A stretch of 47,340 bases of DNA from Actinomycetes bacterium. GTDB taxonomy: Bacteria > Actinomycetota > Actinomycetes > Actinomycetales > Micrococcaceae. The translations under genes and the position numbers were made by a program. Numbering within the stretch: position 1 is the first letter of the stretch; each line of letters starts with the position of its first letter. The notes below the pieces were generated by a model. That model was not told the DNA's origin. It worked only from the letters and a program-made list of their open reading frames with translations, and searched no databases. The stretch lies in contig JAFAAV010000052.1 of NCBI GenBank assembly GCA_023426375.1, positions 1-47,340 on the forward strand, read 5' to 3'. Below are positions 40,981-47,340 of the stretch, in pieces.

Positions 40981-41044
40981 TCACAGGGTGTGACCGGGAG
41001 GTCGCGCGGGGCCTCGGATGAAAGATCAGGGTTGCAGGGTGTGA
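40981..41044. promoter_or_regulatory. Paired 13-bp operator candidates upstream of the ABC importer
   Basis: TCACAGGGTGTGA (40981-40993) is a perfect 5-3-5 palindrome. TTGCAGGGTGTGA (41032-41044) matches it at 11 of 13 positions. The offset is 51 bases, close to five helical turns. They lie 66-130 bases before the importer start within the 341-base divergent gap (40916-41256), which otherwise has only the ppk2 -10 candidate. Confidence 0.5.
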
Positions 41045-41201
41045 TCCACAGCATATCGAGAGCCCTGGATATCCCCGAGAGGCGCAGAGGGCGTTTTGGG
41101 AATCTCGACCGCAGGGCAAAGCTCACAAGACGGGGAAGCGGCGTCGGCGACTCAGGTCCCGTAACTGGCCAACGAGACCCGAATACGAAGCAAATGCGGC
41201 G

Positions 41202-41207
41202 TAAAAT
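41202..41207 (+). promoter_or_regulatory. ppk2 -10 candidate
   Basis: TAAAAT is a strong -10 match. The predicted start near 41214 gives a 43-base leader containing GAGAGG. No matching -35 was identified. Confidence 0.42.
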
Positions 41208-41256
41208 CGATGGTGGAGCACAGTGGCTCCACACCCGAATCCACGAGAGGGCCCGG

Positions 41257-42309
41257 ATGAGCACGCAAGCGGACCAGAACCAGAGCAAGACCTCGGCGAA
41301 GAAGAACGACGACAAGAAAGCTCTCGCTGAGGAACTCTCCCAGGAAGCGGACCTCGCCACGAGCGGGGCCGTGCAAGAGGAGCACCACCGCATCTCCGTG
41401 GTGGAGGATTACGCCGCAGAGCTGGACGAAATTGCGGAACTCGGCCGCAAACTCCACGACGACGCCGGGCTGTCCCGTTCCGATGCCTGGAAGCGCGGCT
41501 ACCCCTACGACGAGAAGATGAGCCGCAAGGAGTACGAGAAGACCAAGCGTGCTCTGCAGATCGAGTTGCTCAAGCTTCAGCTCTGGATCAAGGAAACCGG
41601 TCAGAAACTGCTGATCATCTTCGAGGGTCGCGATGCCGCTGGTAAGGGTGGCTCAATCAAGCGCTTCACCGAGCACCTGAATCCGCGTGGTGCGCGCGTG
41701 GTGGCCCTGGAGAAGCCCACTGACATCGAGCAGACCCAGTGGTACTTCCAGCGCTACATCAAGCACCTGCCTTCCGGTGGCGAAATCGTGCTGATGGACC
41801 GTTCCTGGTACAACCGTGCCGGCGTGGAACGCGTGATGGGTTACTGCACGTCGCAGCAGTACTACGAGTTCATGCGTCAGGCCCCCGAGTTCGAGCGCAT
41901 GCTGGTGAACTCCGACACCCACCTGATCAAGTTCTGGTTCTCGGTGACCCGTGCCGAGCAGTTGGCTCGTTTCCAGGCTCGCCGTACGGATCCCGTGCGT
42001 CAGTGGAAACTGTCGCCGACTGACGTCGCATCCCTGGACAAGTGGGATGACTACACCGAGGCCAAGGAAGCCATGTTCTTCTACACGGACACCGGCGATG
42101 CTCCCTGGACCGTGATCAAGTCCAACGACAAGAAGCGTGCTCGACTGGAAGCCATGCGCCACGTCCTGTCGCAGTTCGACTACCCGAACAAGGACCATTC
42201 CGTGGTGGGTACGCCCGATCCCAAGATCGTGGGCGGCTCCAACGACGTCATGGATGACAACGGAGCCAACCCCGATGGCTTTCCTGTGGTCCGACCCGGT
42301 AACGACTAG
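41257..42309 (+). CDS. ppk2: Polyphosphate kinase 2
   Basis: A PPK2-family enzyme that transfers phosphate between polyphosphate and nucleotides, 350 residues. Walker A EGRDAAGKGG is near residues 121-131, DRSWYNRAGVERVMGYC near 181-198, and the lid-side basic FQARRTDPVRQWKLSP follows. ATG 41257 with GAGAGG at 41245-41250 is the start; the long upstream frame is not conserved. The first 50 residues are polar and Lys/Glu-rich. It is a single-domain protein, and the ADP/GDP preference is not readable. It lies 48 bases before glmM. Confidence 0.94.
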   Translation: MSTQADQNQSKTSAKKNDDKKALAEELSQEADLATSGAVQEEHHRISVVEDYAAELDEIAELGRKLHDDAGLSRSDAWKRGYPYDEKMSRKEYEKTKRALQIELLKLQLWIKETGQKLLIIFEGRDAAGKGGSIKRFTEHLNPRGARVVALEKPTDIEQTQWYFQRYIKHLPSGGEIVLMDRSWYNRAGVERVMGYCTSQQYYEFMRQAPEFERMLVNSDTHLIKFWFSVTRAEQLARFQARRTDPVRQWKLSPTDVASLDKWDDYTEAKEAMFFYTDTGDAPWTVIKSNDKKRARLEAMRHVLSQFDYPNKDHSVVGTPDPKIVGGSNDVMDDNGANPDGFPVVRPGND

Positions 42310-42343
42310 TCGATGCGCTTCGCGGTTCCCGCGTGGCACGTCG

Positions 42344-42349
42344 TAGGAT
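42344..42349 (+). promoter_or_regulatory. glmM -10 candidate, probably leaderless start
   Basis: TAGGAT ends eight bases before ATG 42358, so transcription would start at or next to the A of the ATG. There is no clear Shine-Dalgarno. TTCGCG at 42319-42324 is a weak -35 with a 19-base spacer. Confidence 0.45.
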
Positions 42350-42357
42350 GACAGGCG

Positions 42358-43710
42358 ATGTCTAGAATTTTTGGAACGGACGGCATTCGCGGACTTGCGA
42401 ACGGCCTCCTCACAGCTGACCTTGCAATGGAGCTGTCCCAAGCAGCCGCGATCGTGTTGGGACACGGGCATGCCAAGCCCGGCGCCCGGCCTCGAGCCGT
42501 GGTCGCGAGGGACGGTCGCGCGAGCGGCGAGTTCATCGGAGCGGCGGTCACCGCCGGTCTGGCGAGTTCCGGCGTGGACGTGTACGACGCCGGGGTGATC
42601 CCCACCCCCGCTGCGGCGTACCTGGTGGCGGACATCGACGCTGATTTCGGCGTGATGATTTCCGCATCGCACAATCCGGCTCCGGACAACGGCATCAAGT
42701 TCCTGGCCCACGGTGGCAAGAAACTGCCGGACTCCATTGAGGACAAGATCCAGGAAGTCTACGAGAAGCGCGAGTTCCTGCGCCCCACGGGTGCGCAGGT
42801 CGGGCGCATCAATCGCCTTTCGGACGCCGAGGACCGCTACATCCTGCACCTGGTCGGTGCCATCCCGCAGCGACTCGACGGGCTCACGGTGGTTCTGGAC
42901 TGCGCCCACGGCGCGGCCTCCGGTTCTTCGCCGGATGCCTTCCGCGACGCCGGCGCCAATATCCACGTGATCGGTGCTCAGCCGGACGGCTTGAACATCA
43001 ACGACGGCGTGGGCTCCACCCACCTGGAGCCCCTCAAGGAAGCTGTGCTCAAGCACGGTGCGGACCTGGGTATCGCTCACGACGGCGACGCCGATCGGTG
43101 CCTGGCCGTGGACCACACGGGTACCGAGGTTGATGGCGACCAGATCATGTGCATCCTGGCGATGGCCATGAAGGACGCGGGCAAGCTCAACCAGGACACC
43201 CTGGTGGCCACGGTCATGAGTAACTTGGGTCTGCAGCTGGCACTCGAGAAGCAGGGGATCCGGCTGGAGCGCGCAGCAGTGGGGGACAGGTACGTCCTGG
43301 AATCCATGATCGCCAACGGTTACAACCTGGGTGGTGAGCAGTCCGGTCACGTGATCATGGCCGACTACGCCACGACCGGTGATGGTCTCTTGACCGGACT
43401 GATGTTGGCTTCTCGCGTGGCTCAGACCGGGATGCCGCTGTCCGAGTTGGCTTCGGTCATGACGCGGATGCCTCAAACCATGATCAACGTGGCCAACGTG
43501 GACAAGGCTGCAGCCAAGACTCACCCTGAGGTGCTGGCTGCCGTTGCCGAGACCGAGGAACGTCTGGGTGGCGAGGGTCGCGTACTGTTGCGCCCCTCCG
43601 GCACGGAACCCGTGGTGCGAGTCATGGTTGAAGCGGCCAGCCACGAGCAGGCCCGTCATGAGGCGGAGTCCCTCGTGAAGGTGGTCGAGCAGCATCTGCG
43701 CTTGAGCTGA
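42358..43710 (+). CDS. glmM: Phosphoglucosamine mutase
   Basis: Interconverts glucosamine 6-phosphate and 1-phosphate for UDP-GlcNAc and the cell wall. It has 450 residues. The phosphoserine loop SASHNP is at 102-107, the metal loop DGDADR at 242-247, and the C-terminal phosphate-binding RPSGTEPVVRVMVEA is intact. The start MSRIFGTDGIRGLAN is fixed by the family. glmM normally follows rplM-rpsI in actinobacteria; here the ABC operon and ppk2 intervene. It supplies the next step after GlmS, encoded at 45409. Confidence 0.97.
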   Translation: MSRIFGTDGIRGLANGLLTADLAMELSQAAAIVLGHGHAKPGARPRAVVARDGRASGEFIGAAVTAGLASSGVDVYDAGVIPTPAAAYLVADIDADFGVMISASHNPAPDNGIKFLAHGGKKLPDSIEDKIQEVYEKREFLRPTGAQVGRINRLSDAEDRYILHLVGAIPQRLDGLTVVLDCAHGAASGSSPDAFRDAGANIHVIGAQPDGLNINDGVGSTHLEPLKEAVLKHGADLGIAHDGDADRCLAVDHTGTEVDGDQIMCILAMAMKDAGKLNQDTLVATVMSNLGLQLALEKQGIRLERAAVGDRYVLESMIANGYNLGGEQSGHVIMADYATTGDGLLTGLMLASRVAQTGMPLSELASVMTRMPQTMINVANVDKAAAKTHPEVLAAVAETEERLGGEGRVLLRPSGTEPVVRVMVEAASHEQARHEAESLVKVVEQHLRLS

Positions 43711-43733
43711 TCCGTCCCGATTGGGCTCTTAAA

Positions 43734-43773
43734 TACTCAGGCCCCGCTTCCATCTGGAAGCGGGGCCTGAGTA
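43734..43773. terminator. Bidirectional terminator between glmM and mscL
   Basis: A perfect 18-bp stem (43734-43751 with 43756-43773) with an ATCT loop. It is flanked by A on the left and a few T on the right. It serves both the plus-strand glmM and minus-strand mscL transcripts. Confidence 0.93.
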
Positions 43774-43796
43774 GTAGTTGGGAAGGTTGGAAAGAA

Positions 43797-44225
43797 TTAC
43801 AGGGTCTTGGAACCGGGGCCGTCCACGGTGCCGCCCTTGCCGGCGACCAGGGCGTCGCGGATTTCGGTGAGCAGCAGGGTGTTGGGATCGGCTTCCTCAG
43901 CGGCCGGGTCGATGCCCAGGCGACGGTTGCGAGCCTCGATCATTTTGTTCATCGGCAGAACGATGGCGAAGTAAACAGCGGCGGCAACCAGCAAGAAGTT
44001 GACGATGGCGGTCAGCAGGACACCGAACTTGATCTCGTTGCCGTTGAAGGTGACCAACGCGAAGCTGTCGAAGTTGGGGGAGCCCACAACAGCGGAGATC
44101 GCGGGCATGAGGACGGATTCAACCAGAGCGGTAACGATCTGGCCGAAGGCTGCGCCGATGATGACGGCGACGGCAAGGTCGAGGACGTTGCCCTTCATGA
44201 TGAATTCTTTGAAACCATTAAGCAT
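43797..44225 (-). CDS. mscL: Large-conductance mechanosensitive channel
   Basis: A membrane safety valve that opens under hypoosmotic shock, 142 residues. TM1 is about 15-45 with the AVAVIIGAAFGQIVTALVES pore helix. The loop is GSPNFDSFA. TM2 is about 68-95, followed by the cytoplasmic helix. The N-terminal MLNGFKEFIMKGNVLDLA amphipathic helix fixes the start. There is no Shine-Dalgarno; a -10 lies six bases upstream. Confidence 0.97.
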   Translation of the reverse strand: MLNGFKEFIMKGNVLDLAVAVIIGAAFGQIVTALVESVLMPAISAVVGSPNFDSFALVTFNGNEIKFGVLLTAIVNFLLVAAAVYFAIVLPMNKMIEARNRRLGIDPAAEEADPNTLLLTEIRDALVAGKGGTVDGPGSKTL

Positions 44226-44231
44226 GGCGAT

Positions 44232-44237
44232 AGATTA
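44232..44237 (-). promoter_or_regulatory. mscL -10 candidate, probably leaderless start
   Basis: On the minus strand TAATCT ends six bases before the ATG, so the message would begin at the start codon. TTCTTC at 44255-44260 is a possible -35 inside an AT-rich region. Confidence 0.45.
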
Positions 44238-44254
44238 CCCACAGCCAAGGCGAA

Positions 44255-44380
44255 GAAGAAACAAAAAAGACCAAAGTTATCCAACATCACACTTAAAACT
44301 GAAAGTAAGCTGATCAGTTTCTGAGATTATTGGCATAACTACTAGTGACAACTGATTTATTTGTCATCTAAAAGTATCAA
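44255..44380. other. AT-rich island between coaA and mscL
   Basis: Positions 44281-44380 are 32% GC by count, against about 60% around them. The island holds A-rich runs, a palindromic CTGATCAG near 44310, and an inverted repeat TGACAA (44346-44351)/TTGTCA (44361-44366). It covers the coaA 3' side and the upstream side of mscL. No gene is seen in it. Confidence 0.7.
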
Positions 44381-45333
44381 TTCTTGCGGAGCAGCACGCG
44401 TCTGATCTTGTGGTCCTGGTCCTTGGAGAGTATGAGACGAGCCCGGCCTCGAGTGGGGCGCACGTTCTGCTCCAGGTTGGGCTCATTGATGCGTCGCCAA
44501 ATATCCGTGGCCACTTCGACCGCTTCCGCGTCCGTGAGGTTTGCGTAGCGGTGGAAGTAGGACTGCGGGCTTGCGAAGGCCGAGCTCCGTAGCGCCTGGA
44601 ACCGCTCTACGTACCAGCGCTCGATGTCGCTGGTGCGGGCGTCCACGTAAATACTGAAGTCGAAGAAGTCACTGAGTGCCAGGGCCGCACGGTTGCCCGG
44701 GCCCAGCTTGGCTGGGGCAAGTACGTTCAGGCCTTCCACAATGACGACGTCGGGCTTGGTCACCACGATTTCCTCGTCCGGGAGGATGTCGTAGGTGGTG
44801 TGCGAGTACTTGGGGGCCCGGACCTCGGGGGTACCCGACTTGATCTCGGACATGAACCGCAACAGTGCACGGCGGTCGTAGGACTCGGGGAATCCTTTGC
44901 GGTCCATGAGTCCGCGGCGGACCAGCTCGGCATTGGGGTAGAGGAATCCGTCCGTGGTGACCAGCTGGACGTTGGGGGTGGACGGCCAGCGTGCGAGCAT
45001 CTCGCGCAGCAGGCGTGCCGTGGTCGATTTGCCGGCGGCCACCGAACCCGCGATGCCGATGACAAAGGGGGTGCGCGCGTGGTCCTCGCCCAGGAACGCA
45101 TTGGTTTCCGAGTTGAGGTGATTGGCGGAAGCGTCGTAGAGGGTGAGCAGCCGGGAGAGCGGGAGGTAGACCTCGCGCACCTCGTCCACATCCAGGCGGT
45201 CACCAAGACCGCGCAGGTTCTCGATTTCCTGCGCGGTGAGTGGCACGTCTATTTCGTGCGACAAGCGCGACCACGTCTGCCGGTCCAGCTCCACAAACGG
45301 GGATGCGCGATGAGTCAGTGGCTGTGTGCTCAT
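44377..45333 (-). CDS. coaA: Pantothenate kinase type I
   Basis: Catalyses the first step of CoA synthesis, 318 residues. The P-loop GSVAAGKST is at 96-104. LVTTDGFLYPN, YDRRALLRFMSEIKSG and VIVEGLNVL follow the type I order. The C-terminus with Arg-rich RPTRGRARLILSKDQDHKIRRVLLRKN-type tail is complete. It is divergent from glmS across 75 bases. A -10-like TAGACT is nine bases upstream with no Shine-Dalgarno. Confidence 0.96.
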   Translation of the reverse strand: MSTQPLTHRASPFVELDRQTWSRLSHEIDVPLTAQEIENLRGLGDRLDVDEVREVYLPLSRLLTLYDASANHLNSETNAFLGEDHARTPFVIGIAGSVAAGKSTTARLLREMLARWPSTPNVQLVTTDGFLYPNAELVRRGLMDRKGFPESYDRRALLRFMSEIKSGTPEVRAPKYSHTTYDILPDEEIVVTKPDVVIVEGLNVLAPAKLGPGNRAALALSDFFDFSIYVDARTSDIERWYVERFQALRSSAFASPQSYFHRYANLTDAEAVEVATDIWRRINEPNLEQNVRPTRGRARLILSKDQDHKIRRVLLRKN

Positions 45334-45342
45334 GTTCAGACC

Positions 45343-45348
45343 AGTCTA
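45343..45348 (-). promoter_or_regulatory. coaA -10 candidate, very short or no leader
   Basis: TAGACT on the minus strand lies nine bases before the coaA ATG. TTACCT about 17 bases further upstream is a possible -35. A leader of 0-2 bases is predicted. Confidence 0.42.
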
Positions 45349-45395
45349 GGGCCGGTGGTGTGGCAGGTAACAGCAGTGACGCGGGTGGTTTCCGG

Positions 45396-45401
45396 TAGAG
45401 T
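45396..45401 (+). promoter_or_regulatory. glmS -10 candidate, probably leaderless start
   Basis: TAGAGT, the same hexamer as in the rplN and infA promoters, ends seven bases before ATG 45409. The predicted start is the A of the start codon. The only -35-like bases (around GTGAC, 45376-45380) are too close. Confidence 0.5.
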
Positions 45402-45408
45402 TCTCCGC

Positions 45409-47292
45409 ATGTGTGGAATTGTGGGCTATGTAGGATCCCCGGACGTCAAAGCCGGTGGACACAACGCGTTGGACGTGATCCTCGAGGGTTTGCGTCGCCT
45501 CGAATACCGCGGATATGACTCCGCTGGCGTCGCTGTCATCGCTGACGGCCAGGTGGATTACCGCAAGAAGGCTGGCAAACTGACTAACCTTCTGGCCGAG
45601 CTGGAGAGCGATCCTCTGCCGGATTCGCAGATCGGTATCGGTCACACCCGTTGGGCCACCCACGGTGGACCTTCGGACGTCAACGCGCACCCGCACGTGG
45701 TGGACGGTGGCAAGCTCGCCATGATCCACAACGGCATCATCGAAAACTTCAACGAGATCAAGCGCGAGCTCGCCGCTGAGGGTGAGACCTTCGCGTCCGA
45801 GACCGACACCGAGGTCGCCGCGGTGCTGTTGGCTCGCACTTATAACGCGCAGTCCGCTGATTCCAAGGATCTGACCGTGGCCATGCAGGACACGAGCCGC
45901 CGCCTGGAAGGCGCGTTCACGCTGCTGGCTGTGCACGCTGATCACCCGGATCGCGTGGTTGCATCGCGCCGCAACTCGCCGTTGGTCATCGGCCTGGGCG
46001 AGGGCGAGAACTTCTTGGGCTCGGACGTCTCCGGTTTCATCGACTACACCAAGAAGGCTGTGGAGATGGGGCAGGACCAGATCGTCACCATCACCGCGGA
46101 CGACTACAAGATCGTGGACTTCAACGGCAACCCCGCCGAAGGTAAGCCCTTCGACATCGAGTGGGACGCCGCTGCTGCGGAGAAGGACGGCTACCCCTCC
46201 TTCATGGAGAAGGAGATCCACGATCAGCCGTCCGCCGTTGAGCAGACCCTGCTCGGTCGTTTGGACGAGTCCGGTCGCCTGACGCTGGACGAGATCAAGA
46301 TCGACGAGTCCGTGCTGCGTTCCATCGACAAGATCGTGGTCATTGCGTGCGGTACCGCCTCCTACGCCGGGCAGGTCGCCCGTTACGCCATTGAGCACTG
46401 GTGCCGTATCCCCACCGAGGTGGAGCTGGCCCACGAGTTCCGTTACCGCGATCCGATCGTGAACGAGAAGACTCTGGTCGTGGCCGTGTCTCAGTCCGGC
46501 GAGACCATGGACACCCTCATGGCCGTGCGTCACGCGCAGGAACAGGGCGCCAAGGTGGTCGCGATCTGCAACACCAACGGTTCCACGATTCCCCGCGAAG
46601 CGGACGCCGTGCTCTACACCCACGCCGGTCCCGAGATCGCTGTGGCCTCGACCAAGGCATTCCTCGCCCAGATCACCGCCGCTTACCTGTTGGGCCTCTA
46701 CCTTGCTCAGCTGCGCGGTAACAAGTACAAGGACGAGATCGCCTCGATGCTCAAGGAGCTCGAGGCCATGCCCGCCAAGATTCAGCGCGTGCTCGACGAG
46801 ATCGAGGGCGACGTCAAGGATCTGGCGCAGTCCATGAAGGATGCTTCATCCGTATTGTTCCTGGGCCGTCACGTGGGCTTCCCCGTGGCCATGGAGGGTG
46901 CTCTCAAGCTCAAGGAGATCGCCTACATCCACGCCGAGGGCTTTGCCGCCGGTGAACTCAAGCACGGTCCGATCGCCCTGATCGACGAGGGCCAGCCCGT
47001 GTTCGTGATCGTTCCTTCTCCCAAGGGCCGCGATTCGCTGCACGCCAAGGTGGTCTCCAACATCCAGGAGATCCGCGCTCGCGGTGCGGTGACCATCGTG
47101 ATTGCAGAAGAGGGTGACGAGGCCGTCAAGGACTTCGCCAACCACATCTTCTACGTGCCCGAGGCTCCCACGCTGCTTCAGCCGCTGCTGGCTACCGTGC
47201 CGCTGCAGATCTTCGCCGCCGAACTTTCGGCTGCCAAGGGCTATGACGTGGATCAGCCGCGCAACCTCGCGAAGTCCGTGACCGTCGAGTAA
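45409..47292 (+). CDS. glmS: Glutamine-fructose-6-phosphate aminotransferase (isomerizing)
   Basis: Makes glucosamine 6-phosphate from fructose 6-phosphate and glutamine, committing carbon to UDP-GlcNAc. It has 627 residues. The N-terminal glutaminase begins MCGIVGYVG, whose Cys becomes the N-terminal nucleophile; this fixes ATG 45409 and rules out the much longer upstream frame. GHTRWATHGGP follows. Two SIS sugar-phosphate domains follow with CGTASYAG, SQSGETMDT and the C-terminal DQPRNLAKSVTVE. No glmS ribozyme fits in the 75-base gap upstream. It functions before GlmM. Confidence 0.98.
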   Translation: MCGIVGYVGSPDVKAGGHNALDVILEGLRRLEYRGYDSAGVAVIADGQVDYRKKAGKLTNLLAELESDPLPDSQIGIGHTRWATHGGPSDVNAHPHVVDGGKLAMIHNGIIENFNEIKRELAAEGETFASETDTEVAAVLLARTYNAQSADSKDLTVAMQDTSRRLEGAFTLLAVHADHPDRVVASRRNSPLVIGLGEGENFLGSDVSGFIDYTKKAVEMGQDQIVTITADDYKIVDFNGNPAEGKPFDIEWDAAAAEKDGYPSFMEKEIHDQPSAVEQTLLGRLDESGRLTLDEIKIDESVLRSIDKIVVIACGTASYAGQVARYAIEHWCRIPTEVELAHEFRYRDPIVNEKTLVVAVSQSGETMDTLMAVRHAQEQGAKVVAICNTNGSTIPREADAVLYTHAGPEIAVASTKAFLAQITAAYLLGLYLAQLRGNKYKDEIASMLKELEAMPAKIQRVLDEIEGDVKDLAQSMKDASSVLFLGRHVGFPVAMEGALKLKEIAYIHAEGFAAGELKHGPIALIDEGQPVFVIVPSPKGRDSLHAKVVSNIQEIRARGAVTIVIAEEGDEAVKDFANHIFYVPEAPTLLQPLLATVPLQIFAAELSAAKGYDVDQPRNLAKSVTVE

Positions 47293-47340
47293 AACGCTCG
47301 GCTCACGCATCGACGACGGCGGGGTGCCCCCGAGGAAAAA

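Noticed and set aside
40903..41256. 118-residue N-terminal extension of PPK2 in the same frame
   Set aside because: It is not PPK2-like, overlaps the divergent promoter region, and ATG 41257 has a good ribosome binding site.
41653..43695. 680-residue open frame on the minus strand antisense to ppk2 and glmM
   Set aside because: It lies opposite two certain genes, has a His/Val/Gly-rich composition typical of antisense frames in GC-rich DNA, and shows no ribosome binding site or recognisable domain.
45348..45408. glmS ribozyme upstream of glmS
   Set aside because: The 75-base gap is too short and shows no such structure; the gene appears leaderless.
1..47340. Mobile elements, CRISPR arrays, tRNA or rRNA genes
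   Set aside because: No transposase, regular repeat-spacer pattern, cloverleaf or rRNA sequence was seen on either strand.

Overview
The window is a core-genome stretch of a moderately high-GC Gram-positive bacterium (roughly 60% GC by eye). The features point to Actinobacteria, order Micrococcales, probably Micrococcaceae. The translation-gene order is actinobacterial. The spc operon has no S14 gene, as reported for Micrococcus luteus, and the alpha operon has no rpsD. L17 carries the long C-terminal extension with a 'sunset'-type domain. GTG starts are common, and several genes look leaderless. The genus cannot be fixed from the sequence alone.

Layout, left to right. (1) 1-2819: 3' two thirds of rpoC, closed by a terminator. 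(2) 2992-12848: a complete protocatechuate (beta-ketoadipate) route from 4-hydroxybenzoate to acetyl-CoA and succinyl-CoA, in the order iclR-type regulator, pobA, pcaH, pcaG, pcaB, pcaD, pcaC, pcaF, pcaI, pcaJ, pcaR. This catabolic block sits between rpoBC and the str operon. Two IclR-family regulators flank it, and two different operator-like elements lie at matching distances upstream of the pobA and pcaF promoters. (3) 13101-17489: str operon (rpsL, rpsG, fusA, tuf). (4) 18022-23371: S10 operon (rpsJ to rpsQ). (5) 23939-28043: spc operon (rplN to rplO), detached from S10 by a terminator, its own promoter and a leader of about 440 nt. (6) 28240-32352: secY, adk, map, rlmN. (7) 32618-37002: infA, rpmJ, rpsM, rpsK, rpoA, rplQ, truA. 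(8) 37279-38282: rplM, rpsI. (9) 38667-40915 on the minus strand: a polar amino acid ABC importer whose binding protein is fused to its permease. (10) 41257-47292: ppk2, glmM, mscL (-), coaA (-), glmS.

The genes fall into three functions: transcription and translation machinery, aromatic acid catabolism, and entry into amino sugar/cell-wall precursor synthesis (glmM, glmS) with CoA synthesis (coaA). No mobile element, tRNA, rRNA or CRISPR array was seen.

The most interesting signals are regulatory or structural rather than new genes. They are: a diverged 110-bp tandem duplication of the rpsI terminator that includes the last codons of rpsI; a mutually exclusive hairpin/terminator arrangement in the rpsL leader; long structured leaders before rpsJ and rplN; paired operator candidates in the pca block; paired 13-bp sites upstream of the ABC importer; a cluster of probably leaderless genes (glmM, mscL, coaA, glmS); an AT-rich island between mscL and coaA; and unusual low-complexity or extra-domain tails on S3, S5, S9, L29 and L17. 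No convincing wholly new multi-gene system was found.
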